Positions 20,715-31,824 of a stretch of 64,000 nt of DNA are shown one piece after another; the first letter of the stretch is position 1, and every line of letters starts with the position of its first letter. This DNA comes from Aradus depressus. Its lineage: Eukaryota; Arthropoda; Insecta; Hemiptera; Aradidae. Both the position numbers and the translations under genes were made by a program. The notes beneath the pieces were generated by a model. It was not told the origin of the DNA, did no database searches, and saw only the letters and a program-made list of their open reading frames with translations. Where the stretch lies: positions 9,971,079 through 10,035,078 of the forward strand of contig OY759215.1 in NCBI GenBank assembly GCA_963662175.1, given 5' to 3'.

Positions 20715-21830
20715 ATGTATAAATAACATTTTTACATTCAATGTACAAATCTAATGCATAAATCTTCCCTGTTTTTTTTTTTGGTCGAATTTTTAAAATG
20801 AATAATTATAAATTTTGCTAAAAAAAAAATTGAAATATATAAATTTAGGAACTAATTCTGTGGATACATAGAATCCCAAATTAAATTTTCGAGCCGACAT
20901 GGAGGTAGATGACCCCGGCATATTTCCGAACCACCAATTTTTCATCCTAAAAATAGTTGGACCCCATTGGAACTCGTACTATGAAGTGATATACCTGCTA
21001 GTGTGTCCCTCGAACTAAACTGTTTTCGGTCTCTGTTCTGTTCTCTCGCCAAAAAAATAATGTTAATTGGTGCTATATTTATTTTTCTAGTTAATTATTT
21101 AAATCTGATACAGTATTTAGAGTACAAGAATACATTAATGATTATTGGAGAAAATAAATATATTTTCTCTCTTAACCAGAGCCGGCGGAAGGGCAAAAGT
21201 CATTAAAAAAGGCATTATGTACAAAAAAATAGATAATTTGTAAAAGTGTTCAAAAAAGTTATAAAATTCATATTAAAATTAATAATAAAATATTTAAAGA
21301 TTAAATTAAAATCAAATAAAATTACATTAGATTTAAAATTTAATACTTGAAAAAATGTTACTCTAAAAAAAAGTTCTAGTCATGATTATGATACCAAGGT
21401 GAAAGAAGATTTTCGAATAAATGAACACAGTTCCTTCTTTTTTTTTGAAAAGAATATAACTCATAAAGAAATCAATTTTTTTCTTATCCCCACTTCTTGA
21501 ATGCAATAAATACATGAAAATATCTTAAAATTCAATTAAAAATGATAACGTTACAGAAAACTCTCTATTCTGAAACGGAATTTTTTTCTTATTATTCAAA
21601 AATAACTATCATAATAGTCTTGTTTCATATAAAAAAAACAATATTTCATATTTATTATCGATATTTTTATTTTGTTAATAATCTTATTTCTTCCAGTACT
21701 GTCTATTGGAATTTCTTTTTGTTTAATATTCTCCATTACTTTCTAATATCTTCATGCTTTACAAGATATTTATTTCTTATATATTTTTTATTATTATTTT
21801 AAAAAATACATATGTATTTCCCTTATTTCT
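20715..21830. other. very AT-rich unassigned sequence
   Basis: No repeat family is recognised. The frames at 21003-21206 and 21542-21802 are AT-driven, rich in Ile/Phe/Tyr, and not supported. Confidence 0.4.
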
Positions 21831-21835
21831 CACAT

Positions 21836-21881
21836 TGTGACCTGAGGAAAGGACGTAAAAACGTTCCGAAATATCGTTATA
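21836..21881 (+). ncRNA. hammerhead ribozyme-like motif, family 4
   Basis: Stem I is TGTGAC (21836-21841) with GTTATA (21876-21881), six pairs including two G-U. The CTGAGGA core is at 21842-21848. Stem II is GGACGT/ACGTTCC with one bulge. GAA is at 21868-21870, stem III ATAT at 21871-21874 and H is C21875. A-rich sequence follows. Confidence 0.5.
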
Positions 21882-22069
21882 AAAAAAGACACAAGAATTA
21901 TAAAGAAATATTTTTCATAGTTTAAAATATAATTAAAAATTATACCGATTTTATTTATTAGTATTATTATTTGTATTATCCTTTTTGTTTCTAATATTTA
22001 TTTATTTTATATTATTTTTTACAATAATTATTACTACTAATCACGTGTGTGTCCGGCTCAAGGGTTTAT

Positions 22070-22121
22070 TAAATGCTATTCCTATTATCATATTATGGTT
22101 TAACGGAAATAAATATTATTA
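22070..22121 (+). repeat. dispersed repeat, inverted copy at 25558-25603
   Basis: About 45 bp with GGTTTAACGGAAATAAATAT occur here and, reversed, at 25558-25603. Family unknown. Confidence 0.55.
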
Positions 22122-22847
22122 TACTGAAAGCTCATTATGTTGATCAAATGTATTTTTATAACTGTCTGTGCATGAGTTAAAGCAAGTAAGAATACAAAAC
22201 TACAGATGTTTAAATATTTTTTGAGTAATCTTTTTAGAGATATGTGCTAATGAAAAGTTGGGAAAAAAGTCAAGACTGTGGTGTTTTTAATGTTTTTTGA
22301 AATGGCTAATACTCAAAATGTGTTACTGTCAGAGTCGGTCTGGGCTCATTTTAAAAATCAAATCGTCAAAAATACCTCATTTAATTGATTTGTAAAAAAT
22401 GTACGTTATTTGAACACCTCTCCTCTTAAAATTGGCAACTTTTCAAAATGAGATACAAATTGTTAGAATTGCTGCGAAATTGTGAACATAACACAATTAG
22501 ATTCCTTGGGGCGCCATGCTTCTTGTTATGTCCCTTCACTCCAGAGGTCTGTTCTGGAAATCATAACGAGGTTCATCATAATTTGATTGGATGAACCAGG
22601 TTTACAATCATCGTAATAACGTTGGTTATGTTGTTTGCTGGTTTGTCCATTAAGTAGTGTACTACTAAGTAAGTTTGTAAACTTACAGAATATAAAATTA
22701 TGCACAAAGAACCTGTGTAAAGTTAGCAGATTTTCTTAGTAGTTACATTTTTTTTAAACTTTCTCATTCTTCAGATAGAGAAGGCATTGAATTTGTCAAA
22801 AAATTTAGGCTTGAATATATACAAACCCATAAACAAACTCTTCGAAC
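22122..22847. other. unassigned sequence
   Basis: No gene or repeat is recognised. Confidence 0.4.
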
Positions 22848-23014
22848 GGGACTTTATGCGATGGACCCGAATCTGTGTGATGTCGGGTACTCTTTAAACC
22901 TACCTACGCTAATAAAACCTGAGTTGACAAAATTGGACTCGAGCGCTGCTAGAAGCTCTCTGATAGACAATATATGACCTTATAACTAAAATCCTGGGCA
23001 TAAGTTCATAAAAA
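22848..23014 (+). mobile_element. tRNA-derived SINE, copy I (old, degenerate)
   Basis: A strongly diverged 3' half: GATGGACCCGAATCTGTG, GTCGGGTACTCTTTAA, ATATGACCTTATAACTAAA, CCTGGGCATAAG. The most decayed copy in the window. Confidence 0.6.
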
Positions 23015-23719
23015 CAAAAAACAACACAGACACGAAATTATTTATTCCATTTTGGATTTAGGGTGTCGGAAAATATAAAATTCTGTGTAAAATAAACTTC
23101 GAATTAAAAAAATTACCTCTTTCCAAAGTTCACCCAATTGATAAACGATCATTACTTACATTTCTCAGTTATATGGCAATTTCCATTTTTGGAAAGTTAT
23201 CCATCTATGTATGGGCGCCCGCAGGGTTGTTTTCCTGGAAGGCAAACTAACAATCCCTGGAAAGTTTTTTGAGGCGTAAATTGAACGTTTATCAGTTGGA
23301 ACAGAGTAAATAATGAGGACAAGTGAAATAAATAATATCACAAAGTTCCTACTTCTGAGTCTACTATTGTGGCTTAATAAATAATTCACACTACAGATAG
23401 CACCACACATAATGATCCGACCAGTCCAAAAGGTAAGAAGAAAATACACAACTTTCCACATATATTTCAAAAAGCCAATTCACAAGGAAATACTAGAAAA
23501 TTGTATCAAATAAATACTGAAAAGAATTATTTATATTCTTAACTTTGACTCAATGTCTCTTAATCTCTCTTATCCAATATATACATAATATCTAAAGCCT
23601 GGAACATTCTATTAATTGGTCAAATTTTAAATTTAACTGGAACTGTTTGGAAGGCGTACAATTGATAATTTGATTTGAAACAATCTTTCAGATGAATAAC
23701 AACATTAAAATAACTTAGA
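23015..23719. other. unassigned sequence
   Basis: A minus frame (23165-23470, 101 codons) has two hydrophobic stretches but no recognisable domain. Confidence 0.3.
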
Positions 23720-24423
23720 AAAGTGGTCGCTGATTCATCGGCAATGTACTTCCCCAGAACGAATTAATCAATTAACATTTCACTCCCCCTCCAAAACCAG
23801 TCGACTGTTTGCGTTAAAAATCAATAGTTGACTTACATAGAGGCTCCTAACTACTCATACTAAATATTGTGTCGATAAATTCATTATATCAGCAGTTATT
23901 AGGGTTTTTGAGTTGAGCCCCCTCCCCTGAACCCCCCTTTTCTTTTGCCGATATCGTTGAAACTTGGCAGGTTATGTCCTCATTGGTTTTTGACTTCAAA
24001 TATGAAATTTCATGTCGATACGTTCATTACAACGACAGTTATTGAGGTTTTTGAGTTGAGCCGCCCTTTGCTCCCCCTTCTCTTCTGCAGATTCCGCTCA
24101 AAATAAATTATGGAGTTTTGAAGTAACATATATGTTACTTACTACTCAAAATTTCATATATGAAATTTTGAGTCGACACATTCAATACAACGCCAGTTAC
24201 TAACGTTTTTGAGTTAAACCCCCTTCCCTTGGACCGATTTGGCTGAAAATCAATAGGTATCCTCGCTAGAGGGTTATGAATTTATATATAAAATTTCTTG
24301 TTGGTACATTCATTCTATCGGGGGTTATCGTGTTCACAGACACACACACACACACACAGAAATATCAATTTTCATATTTGGAATCTAGAGGAAAACATGG
24401 AATTCTGTTGAAAACTCCGAATC
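23720..24423 (-). mobile_element. family H element (long form)
   Basis: Begins with GATTCATCGGCAATGTACTT and runs about 700 bp because the internal module occurs three times. It ends with the CA-rich ACACACACACACACAGA segment and ACTCCGAATCTA, where a TIR element sits in place of the family's 5' hairpin. Confidence 0.8.
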
Positions 24424-24425
24424 TA

Positions 24426-24745
24426 ATTCGGTGGCCATTGGGAAGAAGTGGCTAAGTCGTTAAGAGCAAATTTTACAGGGGAGCGCTTTCAAGTTTTGCC
24501 CTTCTCCTGTAAATCATATAATATATGATTGAGTGATTGATTGCAAGAGTGTGCCAGTGGCATGCTTTCCACCATATTATGTAGGTGGAAAGCATGCCAC
24601 TGGCACACTCTTGCTGGTAAGGTTAACGAGAGGACTTGGCCGCTTCTTCCCAATGTGTCTGAGCCCTGTCCACATCGTTTCATCGACTTAACTCATTTTT
24701 TGGCAAAAAGTCGACATAGCCACTTCTTCCCAATTGCCACCGAAT
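24426..24745. mobile_element. TIR element with TA target duplication and central palindrome
   Basis: Terminal inverted repeats of about 34 bp (ATTCGGTGGC outermost; two mismatches) with TA on both sides (24424-24425, 24746-24747), as in Tc1/mariner-type insertion. The centre is a perfect 31-bp palindrome, arms 24543-24573 and 24584-24614 with a 10-nt loop. No transposase, so non-autonomous. Confidence 0.85.
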
Positions 24746-24749
24746 TATA

Positions 24750-25795
24750 GGTAGGATTGGAGAAGTAAAACATTAATAAAAACATTTTTAAACATAAAAC
24801 TATGGAAACTTCTTTTTGAGACGAGACTTGAATCAAAACAATTAAATAAACTATTATAAAACAGAACATGTTAAGTTCGGATATTAAGGTTACACAATGG
24901 AACTTGTGCCGATTTCAACAATGAATACTGGACAAACCTAAATGATTTAGTTCATAACATTATTTTGAACCATTGCTTTTCCAAGTGGATCTAATTCAAA
25001 CACTCGTTATTAGATGCTGGTGACGTAACGTTTGGAACCTTGGCCCTTCAGGGTTCAGCGATCAGGGACGCTACCAAAACCTCTTATCTCCAAAGGTTCT
25101 TTTTAAATGTGTCTTACAAGGCTACTCTTTTTCTTTTTTAGTACTTTTTTTTTTTTTTTATTTGTAGAAAATACTAAATTCTGAAATGAGGTTAGGGTCA
25201 ACTAACCAAAATGGCTTCATTGGACCGAGAAAACTGAGGTGCCTCTATTTTGAAATTGTTTTGTTTTATTTATTTATTTCCATTCATTGAAGATACTACA
25301 ACTAGCGGCTGGGCTGACATCATTATGGCAGCGTCATATAGTAATACGTCATGTCATGGAAAGTCGGCATATACTGAAATGAATTAACAAAATGATTTAT
25401 TTGACTGATATCTTGGAGTCTATAGAACTGAAACTTGGCCACACATTTAAAGAGTATACGATGAGTAAAAAATAATTAAGTGGATAGGAGATATTAAGTG
25501 AAATAAATATAGGCTTTTAGGAAAAAATTGTGAAATGCTGTTAATTTGAATAACAAATATAATAATATTTATTTCCGTTAAACCATAACATGGTAATAGG
25601 ATACGTCATAAGAATGTAAACATAATAGATTAGATACATAAACAGGTATTAACTCTTAGAGTCTAACACAAATGGATTGAATTTAACAATACTACTAAAA
25701 AATGAAATGAATAAATAAATACTTAAAAATATATGCAGTAGATACATTTTTTAATTTACTTAAAATTAAAGACAAAAGATCCAAATTAACTTTGA
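24750..25795. other. unassigned sequence
   Basis: No gene seen. The inverted partner of 22070-22121 lies at 25558-25603. Confidence 0.4.
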
Positions 25796-26037
25796 AAATA
25801 AAACGACTTACATACAACGCAGACTCAAACCTTTATGGACTTAAGGGCTTGAACTCTGGGGTTCAGCCAAGACATTCAATCTCCAGCGCATCCAATCCTT
25901 TCAATCCAAAATCGTTCGTACAATAGCTGTATGTATATCCTAACTACTTCTCCAACAAAACTTTTCACACTGACCTTAACGTACCTTCTGTCACTGAAGT
26001 TGCTAATTCAAGTATAAAAACTTATTTTCCATTATAA
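25796..26037 (+). pseudogene. Jockey-like non-LTR reverse transcriptase, C-terminal fragment
   Basis: Starting at 25830 one frame reads PLWT-stop-GLELWGSAKTFN, then LQRIQSFQSKIVRTIAVC, followed by a stop. After a frameshift another frame gives SNKTFHTDLNVPSVTEVANS. This is the conserved region after the reverse-transcriptase domain of Jockey-clade elements and aligns with the better copies at 39.5 and 40.3 kb (LWTYG.QIYG.AKTSNI). Stops and a frameshift show it is dead. No poly(A) tail is visible; a tandem array follows at once. Confidence 0.75.
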
Positions 26038-26038
26038 T

Positions 26039-26560
26039 TTGAAGCATTTTAAAATGAGTTCCATACTTTTGAGCGAGCTATGGCCTGTGCTCAAGCTAGC
26101 TACTTGGCTCGTGTATGTGTCAGTGCTCACGTCCATGGTACCTACTGGGTCAGTGGGGTGTGAGGGAATTTTTGGGGTGGGGAGTCAACCTATGTTGTCT
26201 TGCGAGCTCTGGCCTGTGCTCATGCTAGCTAGTTGGCCCGTGTATGTGTCAGTGCTCACGTCTATGGTACCTACTGGGTCAGTGGGGTGTGAGGGAAGTT
26301 TTGGGGTGGGGAGTCAACCTATGATGTCTTGCGAGATCTGGTCTGTGCTCATGCTAGCTAGTTGGCCCGTGTATGTGTCAGTGCTCACGTCCATGGTACC
26401 TACTGGGTCAGTGGGGTGTGAGGGAATTTTTGGGGTGGGGAGTCAACCTATGTTGTCTAGCGGTACTCTGGCCTACTTCCCGACATCGACTCTACCACTA
26501 GCCGGACACACAACAGTAGCTCCACCCTTATCTTCGGCATCTGTCCACCAGGGGGCTTAA
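26039..26560 (+). CDS. open frame made of three 43-residue repeats (doubtful)
   Basis: A 173-codon frame that starts at TTG (an ATG is present at 26054). Three 129-bp units (near 26082, 26211, 26340) encode the repeat ELWPVLMLASWPVYVSVLTS followed by MVPTGSVGCEG.FGVGSQPM. The last 35 residues are non-repetitive and Ser/Thr/Pro-rich. Most unit differences are single bases. I know no such protein. It directly follows a LINE fragment, and a chance frame kept open by the unit length is the simplest reading. Confidence 0.2.
   Translation: MKHFKMSSILLSELWPVLKLATWLVYVSVLTSMVPTGSVGCEGIFGVGSQPMLSCELWPVLMLASWPVYVSVLTSMVPTGSVGCEGSFGVGSQPMMSCEIWSVLMLASWPVYVSVLTSMVPTGSVGCEGIFGVGSQPMLSSGTLAYFPTSTLPLAGHTTVAPPLSSASVHQGA
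26071..26462. repeat. 129-bp tandem array, three copies
   Basis: Units share CGTGTATGTGTCAGTGCTCA and GTGGGGTGTGAGGGAA. They are over 95% alike by eye. Confidence 0.93.
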
Positions 26561-26564
26561 CTGC

Positions 26565-27590
26565 CTCCCGTAATCGGTCAATCTATACAGTAAAACCTCT
26601 AATTAACGGACTCCATTGGTGCAAATCAGTTTGTCCGTTATTTAGAGCTATCCTTTAAAGAGAGTTTTTTGATTTTTTTTTTTATCACCGTGTTATTTTT
26701 TAATCAATTCAACCACTCTTCGTCAATTCACGACGATTGTCAACGACAAATTATCAATTTATAACGTAACTGTGGACGTTAGTTCGTCGGGACTTCAACG
26801 AAGATTGTCTGCTTCATGTGCCATATATGAATACCTGTTGACACTGAAAAGATTATTAATTAGGAGGTTAATTGAAATCATAATTCATTTATAAAAGGTT
26901 TTAATATTTTCTTCATTAATTTTTTTCCCCTCATTTTGTATTACAACATTTCAGAGAACTGGTTTGATGAAATTATGTTGGGAATTATTTACTGAATATA
27001 TATGTATATAGTTTTTATTAAAACAATATCAAAATATACAATTGCACAGCTAGAAGAGGGCCTAACACATATTCAGTTTCTGGAAGTTTTTCTGATATTT
27101 GAAAAAAGTGAGATTCTGATAAAAAATTGTTAATTATATATATCTCGCATTTTAATTTCCAACATGATAATTGTAGTCCTTATTTCCTTTTCTTTATGAT
27201 AATAGGATTTTGAATATTGTTTTTTTAACAAACTCAAATTTATCTAATCATCACAGGCAGATATAGAAGGGGGATGGACTTACCCCCATGTTATTTATTT
27301 TATGACACTCTTAAGATGATCTATGACAGATGGGAGTCTTGTGTATTTAAAAAAAAAGTAGGTATTTCTTTTCACAATATTGAAACAAAAAAAATTGTCT
27401 AGCAGTTCCTTTAATTATCAAATTGTTTCTCATTGTTATTTTATTTTGAAATAAATTTTTAATTTATTATAACTATATTGTAATATTACGAAAATCCGTG
27501 ATCGAGTTTTCAACGTCAGTGTGCACCTACTGAACTTTTGGTACGTAAAGTAACTGAAATTATACCTTTTTATACTTTCCTTTCTTCCTT
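26565..27590. other. unassigned AT-rich sequence
   Basis: No gene or repeat family is recognised. Confidence 0.4.
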
Positions 27591-28235
27591 CATAATGAAC
27601 GACCTAAATTGTCATTATACTTTCCTATGTTTTATATTATATATGATACAGACCTATGTTTTTACTTTCCTTGCCTTCTACTCTTCCTTCATATAGAACG
27701 ACCTAAATTGTCATTATACTTTCCTATGTTTTATATTATATATGATACAGACCTATGTTTTTACTTTCCTTGCCTTCTACTCTTCCTTCATATAGAACGA
27801 CCTAAATTGTCATTATACTTTCCTATGTTTTATATTATATATGATACAGACCTATGTTTTTACTTTCCTTGTCTTCGACTCTTCCTTCATATAGAACGAC
27901 CTAAATTGTCATTATACTTTCCTATGTTTTATATTATATATGATACAGACCTATGTTTTTACTTTCCTTGCCTTCTACTCTTCCTTCATATAGAACGACC
28001 TAAATTGTCATTATACTTTCCTATGTTTTATATTATATATGATACAGACCTATGTTTTTAGTTTCCTTGTCTTCGACTCTTCCTTCATATAGAACGACCT
28101 AAATTGTCATTATACTTTCCTATGTTTTATATTATATATGATACAGACCTATGTTTTTACTTTCCTTGTCGGCGGCCCTTCCTTCATATTGAACAACCAA
28201 AATTGTTATAATACCTTCCTACGTTATATAACCAT
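27591..28235. repeat. 99-bp tandem array, six copies plus degenerate edges
   Basis: GAACGACCTAAATTG recurs at 27597, 27696, 27795, 27894, 27993 and 28092, a 99-bp step. A degraded unit follows at 28191. Two sub-variants alternate (CTTGCCTTCTACTC and CTTGTCTTCGACTC). The step is a multiple of three, so a plus-strand frame reads FYIIYDTDLCFYFPCLLLFL again and again; coding is unlikely. GAACGACCTAAATTGT also occurs inside the small retroposon at 28980-29158. Confidence 0.95.
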
Positions 28236-28239
28236 ATTT

Positions 28240-28847
28240 AATATGGTTGCATGAAAATTATAAACTAAACTTTTCTAAAAACATATTTTCAAAAATCTGA
28301 TTTTTAAATTCATACATATTTTTGTATTCAAGGTGAAATTTTAAGCCGGAGAGAGCAATTTCCAAGAAAATTTGTCAAGAATACAGTGAAATTCCCCACC
28401 CAACTTCAAACTTCTATCTTCCATCTATTATACTCTTCATTGTTCTTCTAAATGCAATTTTCATCAGTTGCTACCCCTTCCTTTCCGAAAAGGTTGAATT
28501 TCGAAACTCGTTCGAGTAGATTTTAGATAATTTTTTTTTTCCAATAAAAAAATTTAAAACAAAAAATCCTTCCAATTAATTCCAAGGTTTTCCTACGACA
28601 TTCTTTTTTCATTTAAATTTGTGGGACAGCCCCAGACTCCCTAGGACCTGTTTTCAAAATTATATTTCTTTGCATTTTAAATATATAATTTTATCTGCAG
28701 AATAAAACTAAGTAAGTTATTTTATGAAAATAACTGCTTCTAAAATTTTTTAAGTATATATTTCCTATTTGAAATTGGAGCTTGAAATTATTAAATGAGA
28801 TGTCTAATTATCAATATACGTATATGTATATATATATCATTTATATT
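28240..28847. other. unassigned AT-rich sequence
   Basis: No gene or repeat is recognised. Confidence 0.4.
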
Positions 28848-29325
28848 TGAATTCAAAACTCCATAAGAGTGTCACCTATTGATTTTCCGTGAAATTGGTC
28901 GAAGGGGAGGGGGGGGGGGGGGGGGGGCAGAGAAGAGGGGCTTGACTCAAATGCCTTAATAACTGCCGATGTAATGAATCTACATATGTTTCTTAAACTT
29001 CTCTGGGATGTTGAAATGTTGGTTTTTTCCGGCATTTCTTCCAGAGGTGTCTTCTTGAACGACCTAAATTGTTATTTTTTCTGACAATACTTTGGGACAC
29101 TTACATGTCCCTTCTTCTGGTCACTATGAATCTATGGAAGAAATGCCGGAAAAAAACAGTAATGAATGTATCGAAACAAACTTTAATATGAAGTTTCAGA
29201 AGCCACAACGTAAGTTAAATATTGACTTTTAGCCTAAACGTTCAATTGGCTGTTGGGGGAGAGCGAAAACTTAATTGATTAATTCTTGCTGGGGAAGTAC
29301 ACAGCCAGTTTCACCGACGACTTTT
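28848..29325 (+). mobile_element. family H element split by a small retroposon
   Basis: The left part runs to GCCGATGTAATGAAT (28979) and includes a run of about 20 G. The right part resumes at 29159 with GTAATGAATGTATCG and ends at TTCACCGACGACTTTTTTT. The 5' hairpin is missing. Confidence 0.8.
28980..29158 (-). mobile_element. 0.2-kb retroposon with 9-bp target duplication
   Basis: 179 bp bounded by GTAATGAAT at 28971-28979 and 29159-29167. A 22-bp inverted repeat inside (29021-29042 and 29135-29157) can form a long hairpin. Its relative is at 55238-55439. The minus strand retains GAAGAAGGGACATG, the remnant of a hammerhead-like motif. Confidence 0.8.
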
Positions 29326-29329
29326 TTTA

Positions 29330-30211
29330 AGTATATTTAAAAATATCTTATTTTCTTTATGAGATTAACATCCCGTCATCTTCTTAACTGGCCTTCTACA
29401 TTTTGCCATTCTACCTTAACATTCATTTGGTAGTCGGCAGGAATATAAACTATAAGTATAGTTTGGTTGGGATTGAAATCAACGGTTTTTATATTCATAG
29501 GCAAGGCCGACATCTATTCACCATTTGATGACCCCAATATTCTGAAAGATAAATGTGTGTTTTGGTAGGCACATGTTTAGATGAATTGAATTGATGATGT
29601 GAATTGCATCGTTCATCGTGATAGCCGATCGCAACGTCTAACTTCAGCACTAGTTGCAGTGTCCGTCATCTTTGCCAGTTGCAAGGATTTCAAGGACTGA
29701 AGTTACGAAGTTTCGGCAAGAGTCCTTGGGTTTAGGGCCGTTAATTCATATCTGTTTGAATATTAGATCATTTGTTTAAATAGTCTTAGTAACAATTTGT
29801 AATGTCTTTTAATTACTTGTCTTTTGTGAGGATTCCACGTTAGTCGCTTGTCGAGTAGGATGATAGATTGGCAACTGAGGCTATCACTAGTCTGTGGCAA
29901 CTATTAAAACCTTGTATCTAGGATCGATTTTATCAATTCACATTAAGAAAGGTTAAGTTTACGTTAAGGATGAGGCTTACATTAACTGTAATACAATTTT
30001 TTCGAAGATTCCGGTTTGCGAGATACATGTTAAAAATCGTCCTAAAATGTCGTTTAGATTCCCATTTTTTATTCGTTTGCTTGATTCAAAAATTGTTATT
30101 CTTATCGAAATTTGTTTTCTTACAAAAACTGTTCCTTATTAAATTTCCTACTAACAAAATGTTTTCAGATTTGAGATAGGGCTATCGACCAATGTTAGAG
30201 CGCCCCAAAAG
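29330..30211. other. unassigned sequence
   Basis: 29560-29760 is less AT-rich. The frame at 29970-30179 is AT-driven. No gene is supported. Confidence 0.35.
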
Positions 30212-30287
30212 TGTGAAATAAATTTCCATGGGAAATATTTTTAAGTAATGTTTAAATTGTAACGCAAAGCAACGAATTTTAAAATAA
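30212..30287. repeat. dispersed repeat, second copy of 805-880
   Basis: Same orientation as the copy at 805-880, about 85% alike by eye. Confidence 0.55.
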
Positions 30288-30347
30288 CTTTTTATTCTTG
30301 AGTAGTTTTTATTAAAAATAATAAAAAAATAAATAAAAATATATATT

Positions 30348-30612
30348 GCACCCCCGCTTCAGAAGTGGCACGAATCAAAAATCATGAATGCCTGTAACAC
30401 AGAAAATTACTGTACACGGAAAAATTACTGTAATTTGAAATAACTATTTTGAAGTAATGAGGGCTCGTACGTATTTCTTTCTAGTTTCTAATCTATTGGA
30501 ACCTGAGAAGTGTTGTTTTTCCTGAATAAAGAGATCATTTTTCTTACCTCATTTGCGACATAAACCAAACATTGACGAATTTTGAGTTTTGTCACTTCTG
30601 AAGCGGGGGTGC
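30348..30612. mobile_element. palindromic MITE family 2
   Basis: Terminal inverted repeats contain CCCCCGCTTCAGAAGTG and its complement. 265 bp, non-coding. The second copy is at 37426-37680, over 90% alike. A MITE family 1 copy begins at the next base. Confidence 0.85.
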
Positions 30613-30805
30613 GATATGACCATAAACGGAGAGTTTTGTACAGATCACTCCCCCTTCCTTGTCTCAAATTGATTTCATACTAGCATCACTAAGTATAAGA
30701 AAGTCACTCACACGCCGACGCATTACTTTCATAACGCCTATGAAGGGGGAAGGGGAATCTGTTCAAAAGTGCTTGTTATGAAAAGATCTGTTATGGTCAC
30801 ATCAT
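30613..30805. mobile_element. palindromic MITE family 1
   Basis: ATATGACCATAAACGGAGAG at the left and CTGTTATGGTCACATCATAT at the right are inverted partners. Inside are the same CAGATCACTCCC and GGGGGAAGGGG halves as at 15849-16057. It abuts MITE family 2. Confidence 0.7.
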
Positions 30806-31130
30806 ATATTTTAATTTCTGTATTTTCTCCTAATTCCTTCATTACAGAATAATATGTATTTCTTTTCTCTTCACACTAAATACAAAAGGGGGGGGGGGGG
30901 GGGGGGGGGCTACTTTATTAATGAATTATTCATATTATACTATTATTAATGGCTTCAAGGTTCATTGAACTTTGATTCATATCGACACAGTTCTTACTCA
31001 ATCCTTCGATTATTTATTAATTACTGTTATTAAACTTAAAAATAATAATTAATTCATTACTAACGTGTTGTCATAATTACTATAACATTTTCTATTTTAT
31101 TTAATTATTTGAGGCTACTTTTATTTATTT
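30806..31130. other. AT-rich sequence with a G run
   Basis: A run of about 22 G at 30889-30910 could form a G-quadruplex or be an assembly-prone homopolymer. Nothing else. Confidence 0.5.
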
Positions 31131-31632
31131 TACTTCACTAGCTCTACGAAGTATAGGGAAAGTAATGTAATCGGGCAGAAATTCGATGTTGAATTTTCAC
31201 ATAAATTTCATGTTTTCTGACCTCCTGATTCCAAAAGTGTATCTATGAACATGATCTACCGATAGTATGGATGTATCGATACGAAATTTTATATGTGTAT
31301 ACAGAATCCCATAGGTGAGAGAGGGGTGCTCTTAACACAAAAGGACTAAAAACTGGTGTTGTAATGAATATCGACACCAATCGGTCGAAGGAGAGGAGGG
31401 GGTGGGGGGGGGAGTGGAGGGGGGGGGGGGGGGGGGCTCAACACAAAAGGACTAAAAACTGGCGTTGTAATGAATGTATCGACACAAGATTTAGTATGAG
31501 GATTTAGGAGCTCCTATGTAAATCAAATATTGATTTGTTGTCCAATCGTCGAATGGTTTTTAAGGGATAGCGAAAATTTAATTGATTATTTCGTAATGGG
31601 GAAGTACATAGCCGGTGATGCACCGATGACTT
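31131..31632 (+). mobile_element. family H element (full length)
   Basis: 5' end TACTTCACTAGCTCTACGAAG, 3' end GGTGATGCACCGATGACTTTT. The unit CAACACAAAAGGACTAAAA occurs twice (31336 and 31440), showing the internal module duplication. G runs at 31400-31436. Confidence 0.8.
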
Positions 31633-31684
31633 TTCTTAGATTAACGTCTGCTAATTAAAATTTCTTAATATATGAATTCTCTTA

Positions 31685-31820
31685 TATGAGGATTGAGAAG
31701 TCCCTGAGCAAGACATCTATGGACTTTCAGCCATCTCGGTTGAAGAGGGAGAGTGGAAGCTTGTTTGATTACAAATAATTCGACTTTAGGAAGTAGATTG
31801 CCGGTGATTCACCCATTTTT
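31685..31820 (+). mobile_element. family H element, 3' end only
   Basis: From GAGAAGTCCCTGAGC to GGAAGTAGATTGCCGGTGAT and TCACCC. Confidence 0.6.
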
Positions 31821-31824
31821 CTTT

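Noticed and set aside
27609..28061. 150-residue Tyr/Phe/Leu-rich frame
   Set aside because: Read-through of the 99-bp array; unit length is divisible by three.
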